64,000 nucleotides of DNA from Chinchilla lanigera (lineage: Eukaryota; Chordata; Mammalia; Rodentia; Chinchillidae). The number at the start of each line of letters is the position of its first letter. Position 1 is the stretch's first letter. A model generated the notes under the pieces. It was not told the DNA's origin and did no database searches. It saw only the letters and a program-made list of their open reading frames with translations. Positions 35,238 through 45,966 of this stretch are shown piece by piece. Made by a program: the position numbers and the translations under genes. The stretch spans positions 5,262,181 through 5,326,180 of the forward strand of contig NW_004955484.1 in assembly GCF_000276665.1 (NCBI RefSeq). The letters run 5' to 3'.

Positions 35238-36526
35238 AAATGGCAAATAGTTGTATGAAGGCACAAGAGAGCTAATAAAGCAGCCAATGCTCCAGGGACC
35301 AAGATTTTGAACAGCAACAGAAAATACAGAGATGAAACTCAACTGTGAGCATAGATTTTTCTCTTCATTTGCCAGTTCTCAAGCAGAAAGCTGAGAGGCT
35401 AAGCACAGCTGTTAGCAGTGTCATAGAATAGGGAGAAAAATGAACTTTGGGAAACACAAGCAATAAACTAGAAATATATCATAAGAATGAAACCCAGCAA
35501 TATATCAACTCAAACCCTGAATGGTTTACGTTAAACTGTTTCAACTCTATCTACCTGCCAGAAGCAAAAATAAACTCTCTTTGGAAAAAAGTTAATATCA
35601 TCTGGATCCTCAAACTACCACATCTTATGTCTGACATTTGGTTGACAATTATGAGGCATTCCAAAAGACAAAACTATAATAAGAAAAAACAAATAAAAGA
35701 AACAGACCTACAGGAGATACAGGTATTAAAGTTATCAAATCTATATTTTAAAATATCTTTGATTAATATTTGCAAGAAAATAAAAGAGGATTTGTTTCCC
35801 ATAAAATAATGACAAACACCTGAATCCAAATGTTTCCTCATAATCTCCACAAAACTTTAAAAATAGAAATGCAGTGAAAATAGAAAACTTTATTCATTTA
35901 TGCCTATAGTATATTAAGAGACAATAGTAAGTACTTGAAATACATATAAATAGAGAATTGAACACTAAAATCCAGCAACTATGTTTGGAGCCCAGGAGAG
36001 AAAAAAAGAGAAAGACACAAGCTGTTTAGAAAAGCAGAGGGAAGTAAGGCTGAAGAGAGACAAAAAGTAGATAAACTGTGCAACAGAAAGTGACAAAAAC
36101 CCTAAAAATACATCTGAGACCTGTTATACATCAGAGCACTGGTTACTTGCAATTGCAAGAAACACAAGTGACCGTCTTGGAAAAATACCTCTTCTGTGGA
36201 AAAGAAGTGTGACTTAGAGGGGTACTATTTGGATGCATGGTGATAAAGAGAAAGGAAACAAGTAAGAGATAAAAGATAATAATGGTCCTATAGAAATAAA
36301 ATATTAACATAAAATTAGAGACATTAAGCCCTCCAAATAAATTACAGATTAATGAAACTATACTTTATTATAATAAAAAATAAGGTGATTCTGAAGTAAG
36401 AAATCTTGCAATTTCCTTCACCACTTACTATATGAACAATTATTGCTGGTTAAAGCAACAAATTATTCAAAACTGATCAGAAAATAACAAGCAACTACTG
36501 TAAAATGTTATTTAAAAAATAGAGAA
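35238..36526. other. sequence of unknown origin with a 120-codon frame
   Basis: 35447-35809 is open on the plus strand from a TTG codon, but the product is K/I/N-rich, has no recognised domain and no promoter context. Parts of 36000-36160 resemble old L1 purine-rich DNA. Nothing else can be supported. Confidence 0.35.
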
Positions 36527-36690
36527 GGCTAAGTGCAGTTGCGTATGCCTGGAATTCCAGTGTTTGAAAGGCTCAGAAAGGAGGATTGTGAGTTTAAGGC
36601 CAGCATGTGCTGCACAGCAATTTCAAGACTGATTTAGACTACATAGCAAGATCTGTCTTCAAAAACAAAATAAACAAAGGAAACAGCACA
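36527..36690 (+). mobile_element. B1 SINE, diverged
   Basis: GGCTAAGTGCAGTTGCGTAT, GAGTTTAAGGCCAGCATGTG, an internal duplication and an A-rich tail. Confidence 0.85.
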
Positions 36691-37219
36691 AAAGCAAATG
36701 CACAGAAAATGAAAAACATTAAAAATTCGGCTGAAATATAGTACTCAAAAAATCTGTAAGACACAGAAAACTATAATGATATCTTGACTTGAATTACAAT
36801 ATTCACATTGAATTAAAAGCCAAGCAAAAAAATCTCTCAAATTAAACGTTCCAATTCTGAACAGAAATGTCACAACTCAAGGCAGTTGTGAAATGACAGG
36901 CAACTGGTTTCTTAGAAGAAATTAATTAGAAAAAAATTAATTTTAGAAATGAACTACAATAAAATACTCAAGACAGAAGATGATTTACTGAAAATAAGTG
37001 TCACTAAAAAAAGAGCATAAAACAGCCAAAAAACACTAAACAGAAGTAGGATAATATGAATCCCTGAGAATATTTTTAAATACAAGAGTGTCCAACATAC
37101 ATAAAATTATATAGCTTGCTTAAAAAGCAAAACAATGGAATACAATTAATATTTAAAGATACAATAGAAAAAAAATGACCTAAAACAGGACAGGAATTTA
37201 CGTATCTAAATACTGAGAT
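36691..37219. other. unique AT-rich sequence
   Basis: No gene or certain repeat. Confidence 0.4.
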
Positions 37220-38450
37220 AAAAAAAGATGAGGGCCAACCTTTTTCCCACTCTGACTGCCAGAGACATGATCTCACTTACAGTCAGCAGTCTCTCACCCT
37301 TGCTGACCCAGGCAACCAGCTCCAGTCTTTCTGCCACATCTGTAATTGCCTCAGCAGCTGCTCACTAGGCCCCTATTTACCACTTCTTGCAGCCCTGAGA
37401 GATGCGATGGCTCCGCTGAGAGCCTTGTTGCCCCTCTTCAGCACCATGGTCACTGCAGCCAGCTGCTGCAACCTCTGTAAGAAATGATGGCAGAGGACCA
37501 TGTCTTATAGGGCAAAGATTGGGGAGGCAAAGAGGCTACTGTCATTATCCCTCAAATCCCCAGGCCCAATGGCCAGTGATCGACGTTGTTGTCCCTCTTG
37601 GAAACTCTTTGAAATCAGTCGCAATCACACGTTAGCCTCCTCATTTTTGCAGAAACCCCATAGCTATAATCAAGCAGCACTTTTGTATTCAGCTGAGCTA
37701 TTACCATGACAGTAGAGGCCCATATCCCGTGGCTGCCCTGGGAGATATTTCCCTTGGCTGCAGCAGACTTTAAAAAGGACCTATTCTAGATGACTCTACT
37801 CCGCAGTTACTCTAGATGACTCTTTCCTATAACCTCCAGATGACCTGTTTCTCTGTCTCACTACTTCAGAAGTTGTACAATAAACCTCAAGATCTTAATG
37901 TTAAGCAAAATAAATCAGACACACACACTTACCCTTTTCAGGTCAGTCCAGGAGGGGCCCCTGCTGCACAGTATCCTCCTGTGCTATAGTGTAGGCTCCA
38001 GTGAAAGTATTGCTTGAGTGGTCCTGCTGCCTACTAGAGATTATTATCTTGAGTAGAGTGGTCTAATCAGGCTGCACCAAGAAAGAGCTAGTAACATTAA
38101 GAGCTATTAGCCCTGAAGAGCTCCAGAGAGCAGCAGAGCAGCAAAGAGCCAAGAGTGGCAGACATGCAGAAAACTGCAGATACCAGTGGAGACTTGTGGG
38201 ACAGTCCCAAAGAACCTTGCTGGAAAAGCTCTGGAAGTTTGCCAAGGAAGCAACAAGTCCAGGCCGCTGAGAAGCTGACAGAGTTGGCTGGGAGTCACCA
38301 GGGGCTACAACACTAAGAATTGTAATGTTAAGAAGTAGGAAGCACTGGCACTCAAAGTTTAGGGCTGTGCTGTAATACTAACAGTCGAGAGCCAAGAGCA
38401 AGGTCACTAGATTAAAGAGGTCACTAGCATGCTTTGCCAATTCATGATTA
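37220..38450. other. GC-richer block of unknown origin
   Basis: Composition shifts sharply from the AT-rich surroundings. Short stretches recall LTR or L1 5' UTR DNA. CAGTCCCAAAGAACC (about 38202) with GGAAGCAAC (about 38245) resembles CAGTGCCAAAGAACC and AGGCAGCAAC in the 5' UTR of L1 copy 2 (22885-22922). TCTAGATGACTCT is repeated (37785 and 37810). No reading frame longer than 69 codons. Could be a decayed L1 5' UTR, an LTR or a retrocopy. Confidence 0.35.
37879..37931 (+). repeat. 53-base direct duplicate of L1 3' sequence (copy A)
   Basis: AATAAACCTCAAGATCTTAA through TCAGACACACACACTTA, identical to 39863-39915 except one base. It is an isolated scrap of L1 sequence inside the GC-richer block. 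Confidence 0.9.
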
Positions 38451-38689
38451 CTACTAAATTTAGCAGAAGAACCTTAACAAACTGGTGACAATATGACACT
38501 TCAAAATAAATATGTATTACTTCTAGATATCTATTCACCAAATAATGTAAGAACTACCTCAATGTAATAAAATCAAGGAGAAATAAAGATACAAAAAAGA
38601 AACAAAACTGGAGGCACCTACATAAAATGCTTAGTAAAACATAAGAGTGCAGAAAATACAAAAAAGGAATATGCAAACAAGTATTATCA

Positions 38690-39370
38690 AAGCTTACAAC
38701 TTGAAACCCTGATGATAGAAAAATAATCTCCTTTTCAAGTGCACATGAACACTGATAGCTACTTTAACCTTGATAGCCCAAAATTAAAAATCTCAGTGTC
38801 TATGAACAAGAGGATGAATAAAAAAACTGTGGTATCTGTAGCACATGCATAGCAAAATGAAAAGATAATGGATTGCTACAAAAGCATAAATTACATCACA
38901 TGTTATAAATTGAAGAAACTATACACACAGTAGCACACACTTTTAAGTGAAGTTCAAAATCAAGTAAAACTGATGTCAATAATGAGAATTGTGTTTGCCT
39001 CTGGAAAGACAATGGGTGGTAACAAGTGGTAATGAACACCAAAAATCTTAGGGTATGCTGAGAATGTTTTCTATCATGATCTGGATATCTTTCCACACAT
39101 GTAAAAGATAAAAAATTTTTCCTTGAAGTGTACACCTAATTTATTGCACGTCAAGAAATAAAAGCAACAAAACCAGCCATGAACATTTTGTCATGGGAAG
39201 AAATGTAAATGGTCAGAAAATAAATAAATATATTCAAACCATTAGACACAAAGGAAATACTAATGAAACCATTACTGTAACCTACACAAAACTGACAAAA
39301 ATGACAAAGGCTGATACACTATTTGTGGGAGTCCAACCTGGCGCAACTATTTTCAAAAACTGCAATATGT
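38690..39370 (+). mobile_element. ancient L1 fragments
   Basis: Old L1 ORF2 C-terminus and 3' UTR phrases: GTCTATGAACAAGAGGATGA, GAATTGTGTTTGCCTCTGG, AAGTGTACACCTAATTTATT; then from about 39195 another piece (CTACACAAAACTGACAAAAA). Confidence 0.7.
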
Positions 39371-39754
39371 CTACGTTGTTAACATACACAATTCTCACAC
39401 AGGGTTTCTTGACTTCTTATCAGTATCATTTCGGTGAGAATCTTAATCCAGTGGTCACATTCAGTCTAAAAAAGTCTAGAATTCTTAGGTTTGCTCTATC
39501 CGTTTTTCTCATTCTTTTGTTTCCATCCCCTTAAATACAGGTGTCTTGGGCCAATTAAGGATCAGAGACAGGGACTCTTTCACAGGATATCCCACACAAG
39601 TCAAAGAAATTTAATAAAAACATGCCCATAATTAAAATTCACTCTGAGTTACCTCGATAATTTTTGAGGTTTTTTTTAAGGAGTATAAAGGTCATGTCAT
39701 GATTAGATCATTGCTAAAAGAGTGAGTTATAATAACAGCTAAATCTTTAAAGCA
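39371..39754. other. unique sequence
   Basis: Nothing recognised. The tail of a 113-codon plus-strand frame (39193-39534) crosses from L1 debris and is not a gene. Confidence 0.4.
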
Positions 39755-40155
39755 GTGTTTGTCCATCGCCAGATGAATGGATAAAGTAAATGTGGTATAT
39801 ATACACAATGGAGTATTACTCTGCCATAAGGGCAGATAAACTTAAGTCATTTGTGGAAAAAAAATAAACCTCAAGATCTTAATGTTAAGCAAAATAAATC
39901 AGACACACACGCTTAAATACCACACAGTTTCTCTTATATGAGAACACCAGTATAAATAAAGAACAAAATAAAAGATAAAAGGAAACAGAGAGACAGAGGT
40001 TTTACAAAAGGAAGGGGGTTCAAGAGTTGGAGGGAGTGGGGGGTGCAAAATAGAATTAAAATGTATTGTGTACATGTACCAACTCCCCAGGATCAATGTA
40101 ATCATTATATACTGCAAACATGTACTAATAAAAAAATAAAAATAAATAAATAAAA
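39755..40155 (+). mobile_element. L1 3' end
   Basis: TCCATCGCCAGATGAATGGA, ACAATGGAGTATTACTCTGC, ATCAATGTAATCATTATATA and a tail of A-rich (AAAT)n. Contains copy B of the 53-base duplicate (39863-39915). Confidence 0.88.
39863..39915 (+). repeat. 53-base direct duplicate of L1 3' sequence (copy B)
   Basis: In place inside an L1 3' end, so this is probably the source, or a sister, of the scrap at 37879-37931 (offset 1984 bases, 52 of 53 identical). Confidence 0.9.
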
Positions 40156-40257
40156 GACTGAGTTTTACTTGGCCTTTGTCACTCAAAGTTTTCATCAATT
40201 TATCTTGATGATAAATCTAGTTTGATGATATCTAGTTTTCATCAAAACTAGACTCTA

Positions 40258-40408
40258 GTTTTGTTTGTTTTCTGAGACAGGGTCTCATTACGTAGTTGAC
40301 GCTAGCCTTGAATCCACCATAGAGTCCAGGCTGGCCCCAAACTTGTAATCCTGCTGCCTCTGCCTCCTGAGTACTGAGATTACAGGTATGCACCACCACA
40401 CCCAGTTT
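40258..40408 (-). mobile_element. B1 SINE
   Basis: Complement of B1: GAGACAGGGTCTCATTACGT, CCCAAACTTGTAATCCTGCT, GAGATTACAGGTATGCACCA, with the duplicated internal block. Confidence 0.92.
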
Positions 40409-40423
40409 ATGGCACTTATTTGT

Positions 40424-40523
40424 TATGAAAAACATATCATTTGTAATTTTTTTCTGTAACAATGTGTCATTTTACTCTAAATGATTTTAAGATTTCTTCT
40501 TAGTCTTGGTTTTCAAACAGTTG
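40424..40523 (+). repeat. inverted repeat 1, left arm
   Basis: Exactly 100 bases whose reverse complement recurs at 41238-41337 with a single mismatch (opposite 41329) and no indel. It starts TATGAAAAACATATC and ends TTTTCAAACAGTTG. Flanks on both sides are unrelated. Confidence 0.97.
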
Positions 40524-40754
40524 GGGAAATTTGCCTCATCGTTTTCTTTGTATTTATATTGTTTTTCACTGTTTCTTAATGTGTACATTAATGTCTTTCA
40601 CTTAGACAAATTTTCTTTCATATATCTTCAAATTATTACTTTTTTTGCTTCTCCCTTTTTAAACTATACCTCTGAGGCTCCAGTTAGATGTATATTTGAC
40701 ATCTTGATATTGTCTCACATATCACTGAGGCTCTAGTTGTTTTTATTTTTCCCA

Positions 40755-40875
40755 AAAAATGGAGTGTTACTGTGTTACCTTGAGTGATCTTGAACATGTA
40801 GGCTCAAATGATCCTCCTGCTTCAGCTGCCCAAGTAACTAGGAATACAGAACCATTCCATCACTCCTGGCTCCAT
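40755..40875 (-). mobile_element. B1 SINE fragment
   Basis: Complement of B1: GATCCTCCTGCTTCAGCTGC, AGTAACTAGGAATACAG. Lies in the spacer of inverted repeat 1. Confidence 0.75.
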
Positions 40876-41237
40876 TTATCTTTCATTTTTTTTCTTTCTT
40901 GCCTTCAGATTCTATGGATCTGTCTCCAAATTCACTAAATCTTCTGATACTTTAATCTGTTATTAAGCCCACCAGTGGTTTTTTGGGGGAGTAGGTACTA
41001 TATTTTCAATTACAGACTTTTTAAGAAGTAATTTCTACTTTGGTAAGCTTTCCTATTTTTTAATGTATTCAAGGAATGTTTACTTTTTTATTGATGAGCA
41101 TATTTATATTTGATTTAAACTACTTGTCTACTAACTTAACATTTATCTCATCTTGGGGCCAGATTTCATTGATTATCTTTTCTTGAGTATAGGCTACATT
41201 TTACTGTTTGAATGTCTAGTTATTTTTGACTATTTTT

Positions 41238-41337
41238 CAACTGTTTGAAAACCAAGACTAAGAAGAAATCTTAAAATCATTTAGAGTAAAATGACACATT
41301 GTTACAGAAAAAAATTACAAATGATATGATTTTCATA
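41238..41337 (-). repeat. inverted repeat 1, right arm
   Basis: Reverse complement of 40424-40523. It appears to interrupt an old repeat, since GTCTAGTTATTTTT precedes it and GTCTAGTTATATTATG follows it, so this arm looks like the inserted copy. Confidence 0.97.
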
Positions 41338-41929
41338 GTTTATTATGTCTAGTTATATTATGAATACTGTAGTTTGATGTGTTGTTGAGATTCTTAATTA
41401 TGTAGCCTTTTAAGAATATTGATAGTTTTGTTTTACCAGGCAATACACTTGGCTTAAATCAGACACACAATTCTCTTTCCTGTGATGGGAAGTAGTTAAA
41501 ATCTCCGCTCAGATTTTTTAGTTTTTGTGAGATTGCTTGAGAACTATCTGATGCAAGCCTACTTTAGGGTCAGGTAAAGACCTCCTCTGTGGATCTGTCA
41601 GTTTTCTATTCACTTTCTAGCTGTTGGAAATATCTCAAATCCTTCCCTTTGATTGTTCAGACTGTAAGTCTGTTAATACTCTATCCAAGTTTTAGCTGCC
41701 TGAAATGTTATCTACAAGGGCCTTCACATTAGGCAAAAAATTTTCATAAAATTAGGAAATTCATCTAGTGTCATTCTCTTTTACAAAGCAGATGTTCCTC
41801 TAGTTTGTGCTCACTTTTGTTTTTTTTATTGTATTAGAGTAGCTTACATTTTGTTGACAGTCAATAGTTGTTACCACAGAAAGGTTGTTCAAATACATAA
41901 TACTCTTTTATCATCAGGAACAATGGTAA
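41338..41929. other. probable old LINE 3' UTR, reverse orientation
   Basis: Phrases such as GAGTATAGGCTACATTTTAC (just before the arm) and GGCAATACACTTGGCTTAAA resemble old L1/L2 3' UTRs read backward. Poorly supported. Confidence 0.4.
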
Positions 41930-42262
41930 TTTAATTGAGAAAGGTAAAAATGGTGTTGGAAGATCTGCATATCCACATGGAAAAATGAATCCAGATCCCT
42001 CCCACATACAAAAGTCAATACAAAATGGATCATGAACCTAAATATAAAAGATAAAATTGTAAAAGAGAAGGAGGAAAATCTTTGTGACCTTAAGCTAGGC
42101 AAAAGTTTCTTGGGCCACCAACTATAAAATTTAAAAAGGGTAAATTGCATATTATTAAAATTAAAACTTTTGTTTTTGAAATACATTAGTAAGAAAATAT
42201 AAAGGCAAGTTTTAGATTGGGGTAAGATACTCTGAATATATGTAATTGACAAAGTGCTTCCC
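41930..42262 (+). mobile_element. ancient L1 ORF2 fragment, part 1
   Basis: AATCCAGATCCCTCCCACAT, AAAATGGATCATGAACCTAA and AAAGTTTCTTGGGCCACCA are L1 ORF2 distal phrases. Continues at 42640 after nested insertions. Confidence 0.8.
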
Positions 42263-42297
42263 CTTTCCCTGATGTGTTGCTCTTAAAGAATGTTTGT

Positions 42298-42482
42298 AAC
42301 TTGCTGGGCACACACTTGTAATCCTAGCACTTTAGGAGCTTAAGTCAGAACTGTAAGTTCAAACACAGCCCAGGAAATTTATGAACTTCATGAGATCCTG
42401 TCTCAAATTAAAAATTAAAAAAAGGACTGGAGATGCAGCCCAGTGCAAAGGCCCTAGGTTGAATCACCAATACTGAAAAATA
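42298..42482 (+). mobile_element. B1-ID dimeric SINE
   Basis: B1 half (GCTGGGCACACACTTGTAAT ... GAGATCCTGTCTCAAATTAA) then an ID half (GGACTGGAGATGCAGCCCAG). Confidence 0.82.
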
Positions 42483-42514
42483 AAAAAGAAGCATGCTTAT
42501 AACTCAATAAAAAG

Positions 42515-42615
42515 ACGGATAAGCCAGATCAATTTGCAATGTGTATATGTGCCAATCCCCAAAATGAATGTAAATACAATGTATTGCAAACATATACTAG
42601 AAAAAAATTAAAAAT
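42515..42615 (+). mobile_element. tiny L1 3' end
   Basis: GTGCCAATCCCCAAAATGAA, TGCAAACATATACTAGAAAA; same terminal sequence as at 40080-40130. Confidence 0.7.
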
Positions 42616-42639
42616 AAATGATTTCAACAGATATACCAT

Positions 42640-43090
42640 GAACAAAAGATATTCAATCACATTAGTTATCAATAAAGTACAAACTAAAACCATGAAATAC
42701 TAATAAATATCCACCAGGATGGCTAAAATTAAAGTGATTATAATTCCAAGCATTGACAAGGATGTGGAGTAACTGCAATTTTCATACCTTCCTGGAGGGA
42801 ATGTAAAGCGATGCAATTACTTTGGAAAATAGTTTGATAATTTACTATATAGTGGAACATACAATGATTGTATGATCTAGCAGTTCCACTTCCCAGGTAT
42901 TTAGCCAAAATTTATATATAAATCATCTTAACAGCTTTATTCATAACATTTCCAAATTGGAAACAAACCAAATGTCAATCAATAAATGAATGAACAAACA
43001 AAACTAGTAGTTAGATAGAAGTATACATATAAAATATTGTAATACTGACATATACAAAAACATGATTAAATACTGAAAATATAGCACTGA
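42640..43090 (+). mobile_element. ancient L1 fragment, part 2
   Basis: CCACCAGGATGGCTAAAATT, GACAAGGATGTGGAGTAACT, AATGTCAATCAATAAATGAA: ORF2 C-terminus/3' UTR continuing from 42262. Confidence 0.82.
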
Positions 43091-43224
43091 CTAGGTTTGA
43101 CAACCCTGGCACAGGAAAAAATATATGTATATGATTAAATAACATAAATTAAATAATACTAATGAAATCATATACAAAACATTCCATAGTGTACAACTGT
43201 TATGTGACAGAAAATTCAAAACTA

Positions 43225-43592
43225 TAAAATAAAATTAAAATATAAAATGAAACTGGGGTGTGGAAAAAGAGAAGCGAAAGAAGGGAAAATTATCTAATTA
43301 TGTATATACAGGATAGCTGCCATAGTTGTACCACTGTCTTCTATTGCTCTACAGAAAGGAGTTTTTAATGATTACTTGTTTGATCAATCTTGTATGTCTC
43401 TATTTGTTTTCCTGAGAAACCACTTTGAAGATATCAATAAGTAATACAGCAGCCATGGTTAATTTCCTACAACTTTGTCTGTAACTGTTTTGTTTGTATT
43501 GTTCCTATGCTATTTTGTAGATGGATGTCTGTCTGTTAATATGTTTTCCTTCTTTTATTTTTTAAAATAAAAAAATAAAATATAAAATGAAC
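43225..43592 (+). mobile_element. L1 3' UTR end, 5'-truncated
   Basis: Near-parallel to 3300-3625 and 31510-31722: GATAGCTGCCATAGTTGTAC, TTTGAAGATATCAATAAGTA, GTTAATATGTTTTCCTTC, then an A-rich tail. Confidence 0.9.
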
Positions 43593-43599
43593 TTAAAAA

Positions 43600-44420
43600 C
43601 ATTAGTGTTTGCCTAGGTTGAGGGAGGAGGACTAGAAAATGACTGAAAATGGAATAAGGGAACTTAATAGGATAAGAGAGGGAAGAAGCTATATCTAATT
43701 GACAATATTGATCAAGCATTTTATATTGCTGATAAAAGATAAAAAAGCCATGCATAGAATTCCTTAAAAGGGTAAAAGTAATTCCTTAAAAGGGTAGTAA
43801 TACAAAATGTAGAATTGAAGACAGACAAGAACCAATAGAAAAAAGGATGTTAGGAGGTGGACTGATTTGCATGTATGAAGTCATCATATAATTTCTTTTA
43901 AAGAAGTTGCAATTTCCATTGGGAATACTACATCAAACAAAATTGTAAAGTGTGATGACCTGGAAGCATATCTAGGCACACAATTTTAAAATTACAGAAA
44001 ACCAAAGACACAGGGAAATCTAAGATGTGTTAAGAGTTAAGCTTCCTTTAAAGGTAGAAAAATAAGTCTTATAGCTAATTTTTCAACAAAAACAACAGAA
44101 GTAGAAGACAATACAATTGTATGCTCAAAGAGATGGCAAAACTGTCGATCCATAACTGACAAAAATAGTTTTCATCAAAAAAAGTAAAATAGACTTTTCA
44201 GACATAAAAAATTGTAAGAATTAATCATGAGTAAAGCCAGATTAAAATAAATATTAGAGGGCATTCTTTAGGCAAAAGATAAAAGCCCCACACTTGGTAA
44301 ATGGTAAATGCTAGGAGATCCACTAAAGGATGAAGAGTGACAAAAAGGATAAATATAAACAATTACTGACTGTATAAAACAATATTAATGTCTTTGAGAA
44401 TTCAAAATATCTAGAGAATT
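43600..44420 (+). mobile_element. ancient L1 / HAL1-like ORF1 region, interrupted
   Basis: ATTACAGAAAACCAAAGACA, AAAATAGACTTTTCAGACAT and GAGGGCATTCTTTAGGCAAA are phrases of the old L1/HAL1 ORF1 region. The left arm of inverted repeat 2 lies inside it. ATTCCTTAAAAGGGTA is doubled at 43758-43796. Confidence 0.6.
43788..43968 (+). repeat. inverted repeat 2, left arm
   Basis: 181 bases whose reverse complement recurs at 45786-45966 with 7 mismatches and no indel (96%). Both ends are abrupt. Confidence 0.96.
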
Positions 44421-44766
44421 AAACAAGAATGAGCAAATGCATTACAGTGTCATACTGTCTACATTATTTATTAGGTGAAAGAAAAGTAAACTAGTATTAG
44501 AATTTTATAATCTCTAGAGTACCATAAAACAGGTCTTAGGAATTGGTATTCCTATATTTCCTAAAACTGTTGTCGCTGATGCCTAGAGCTTTTATTCCTT
44601 CAGGATTGGCTGCAGAAAGGACACACATTCTCCACTGTTAGCTTCTTTTTTTCTTTTTCTTCTTTGTGTTCTTTCTTCATGCCCTACCAACTAACCTCCT
44701 AGTCATTCTCATTTCAAGTATTCTATTGCTAATTCCTGTAAGGAACTAGGTAGTATCAGGGGAGAA

Positions 44767-45222
44767 TGTATTTCTAAAGCAACAAATTACCACAAACTAG
44801 GTGGTTTAAAACACAGAAATTAATTTTCTCACAATTCTGAAGATTAAAAGTCTGAGGTCAAGGTGGCAGCAGAACCACACTCTCTTTTAGGTGGTTAGGG
44901 GAACAATCCTTTCTTTCCTTTTAGCTTCTGGTGATGCAGCAATCTTTGGTGTTCCTTGGCTTGCTGCTGTAAGAATTGCCTCTGTCATCACATCCTTCCT
45001 CCCTCTAAATGTGTCTGTTCTCTCTGGTTCTGTATTCAAATTTCCCACTCCTTATTTTTATAGAAACAACACTGGAGTCAAGGTGAACCTTAATCTAGTA
45101 TGACCTCATTTCAATTTAGGCTGAATCTGCACAGATTATTGTTTTTAAAATCACATTTAACGAATATTGGAGGTTAGGACTTGAACATCTTTTTGAGGCA
45201 CACAATTAAATCCACGAGAGAA
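44767..45222 (-). mobile_element. MLT1-like LTR
   Basis: Reverse MLT1 phrases: CAACAAATTACCACAAACTA, AATTTTCTCACAATTCTGAA, AAAAGTCTGAGGTCAAGGTG, GAGGTTAGGACTTGAACATC. The 70-codon frame at 44891-45103 lies in it and is not a gene. Confidence 0.8.
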
Positions 45223-45785
45223 TTTTTCTAGACATAAGAAGTTGTATAAAGTTCTTATAATTCCTGTCCATATTCTGCGAGTGTGGATTTCTAAAAATCT
45301 CTTGGGCCTCCTTTATCACTCATGTATCTCTGTGGGTACCACTTTTTAAATAACTTTATCTTCTTGAAATCACAGTTCCTAAGTAGCTCCCTCTTTACAA
45401 AAACTTTTCTTCCCAGCAAACAGATTTAATTGTTACAATTACAATAAATTTCTGTCCTGTTTGAGCACATGGACCAAGTCTTTATAATTCTTTATTACTA
45501 GAAAGGCATCTGATATCAACAAATATTCATTATGAACTAAAACCATGCAAGTACCCTCATATTTCAGCTGTGTACTCTGTTTCTCAGGGGATCTCCTTAC
45601 TAGGTGATTAGCTTTAAACTAAGCTCCTATGCCATGTAAAAAAGATCCCCTTATGGCTTTTCTTCACATTCCATATCCCTGTTTCCTCCCTCTGAGACTA
45701 TTTGATACCGTTCAAAAATATCCTAGAAGGCATTGATTTGACTTCTGAGAGTGGTACCACTTTGCAAAATATGCATTAGCAAAAT
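45223..45785. other. mostly unique; possible L2 tail
   Basis: GAGCACATGGACCAAGTCTT and ATCAACAAATATTCATTATG (about 45460-45540) resemble a decayed L2 3' end. Otherwise nothing. Confidence 0.4.
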
Positions 45786-45966
45786 TGCTTCCAGGTCATC
45801 ACACTTTACATTTTTGCTGGGTGTAGTATTCCCAATGGAAATTGCAACTTCTTTAAAAGAAATTATACGATGACTTCATACATGCAAATCAGTCCACCTC
45901 CTAACATCCTTTTTTCTATTGGTTCTTATCTGTCTTCAATTCTACATTTGGTATTACTACCCTTTT
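45786..45966 (-). repeat. inverted repeat 2, right arm
   Basis: Reverse complement of 43788-43968. Begins TGCTTCCAGGTCATC and ends ATTACTACCCTTTT. The spacer between arms is 1817 bases and contains the MLT1-like LTR. Confidence 0.96.

Noticed and set aside
35447..35809. 120-codon plus-strand frame
   Set aside because: Begins at TTG, K/I/N-rich, no homology recognised; consistent with AT-rich noncoding DNA.
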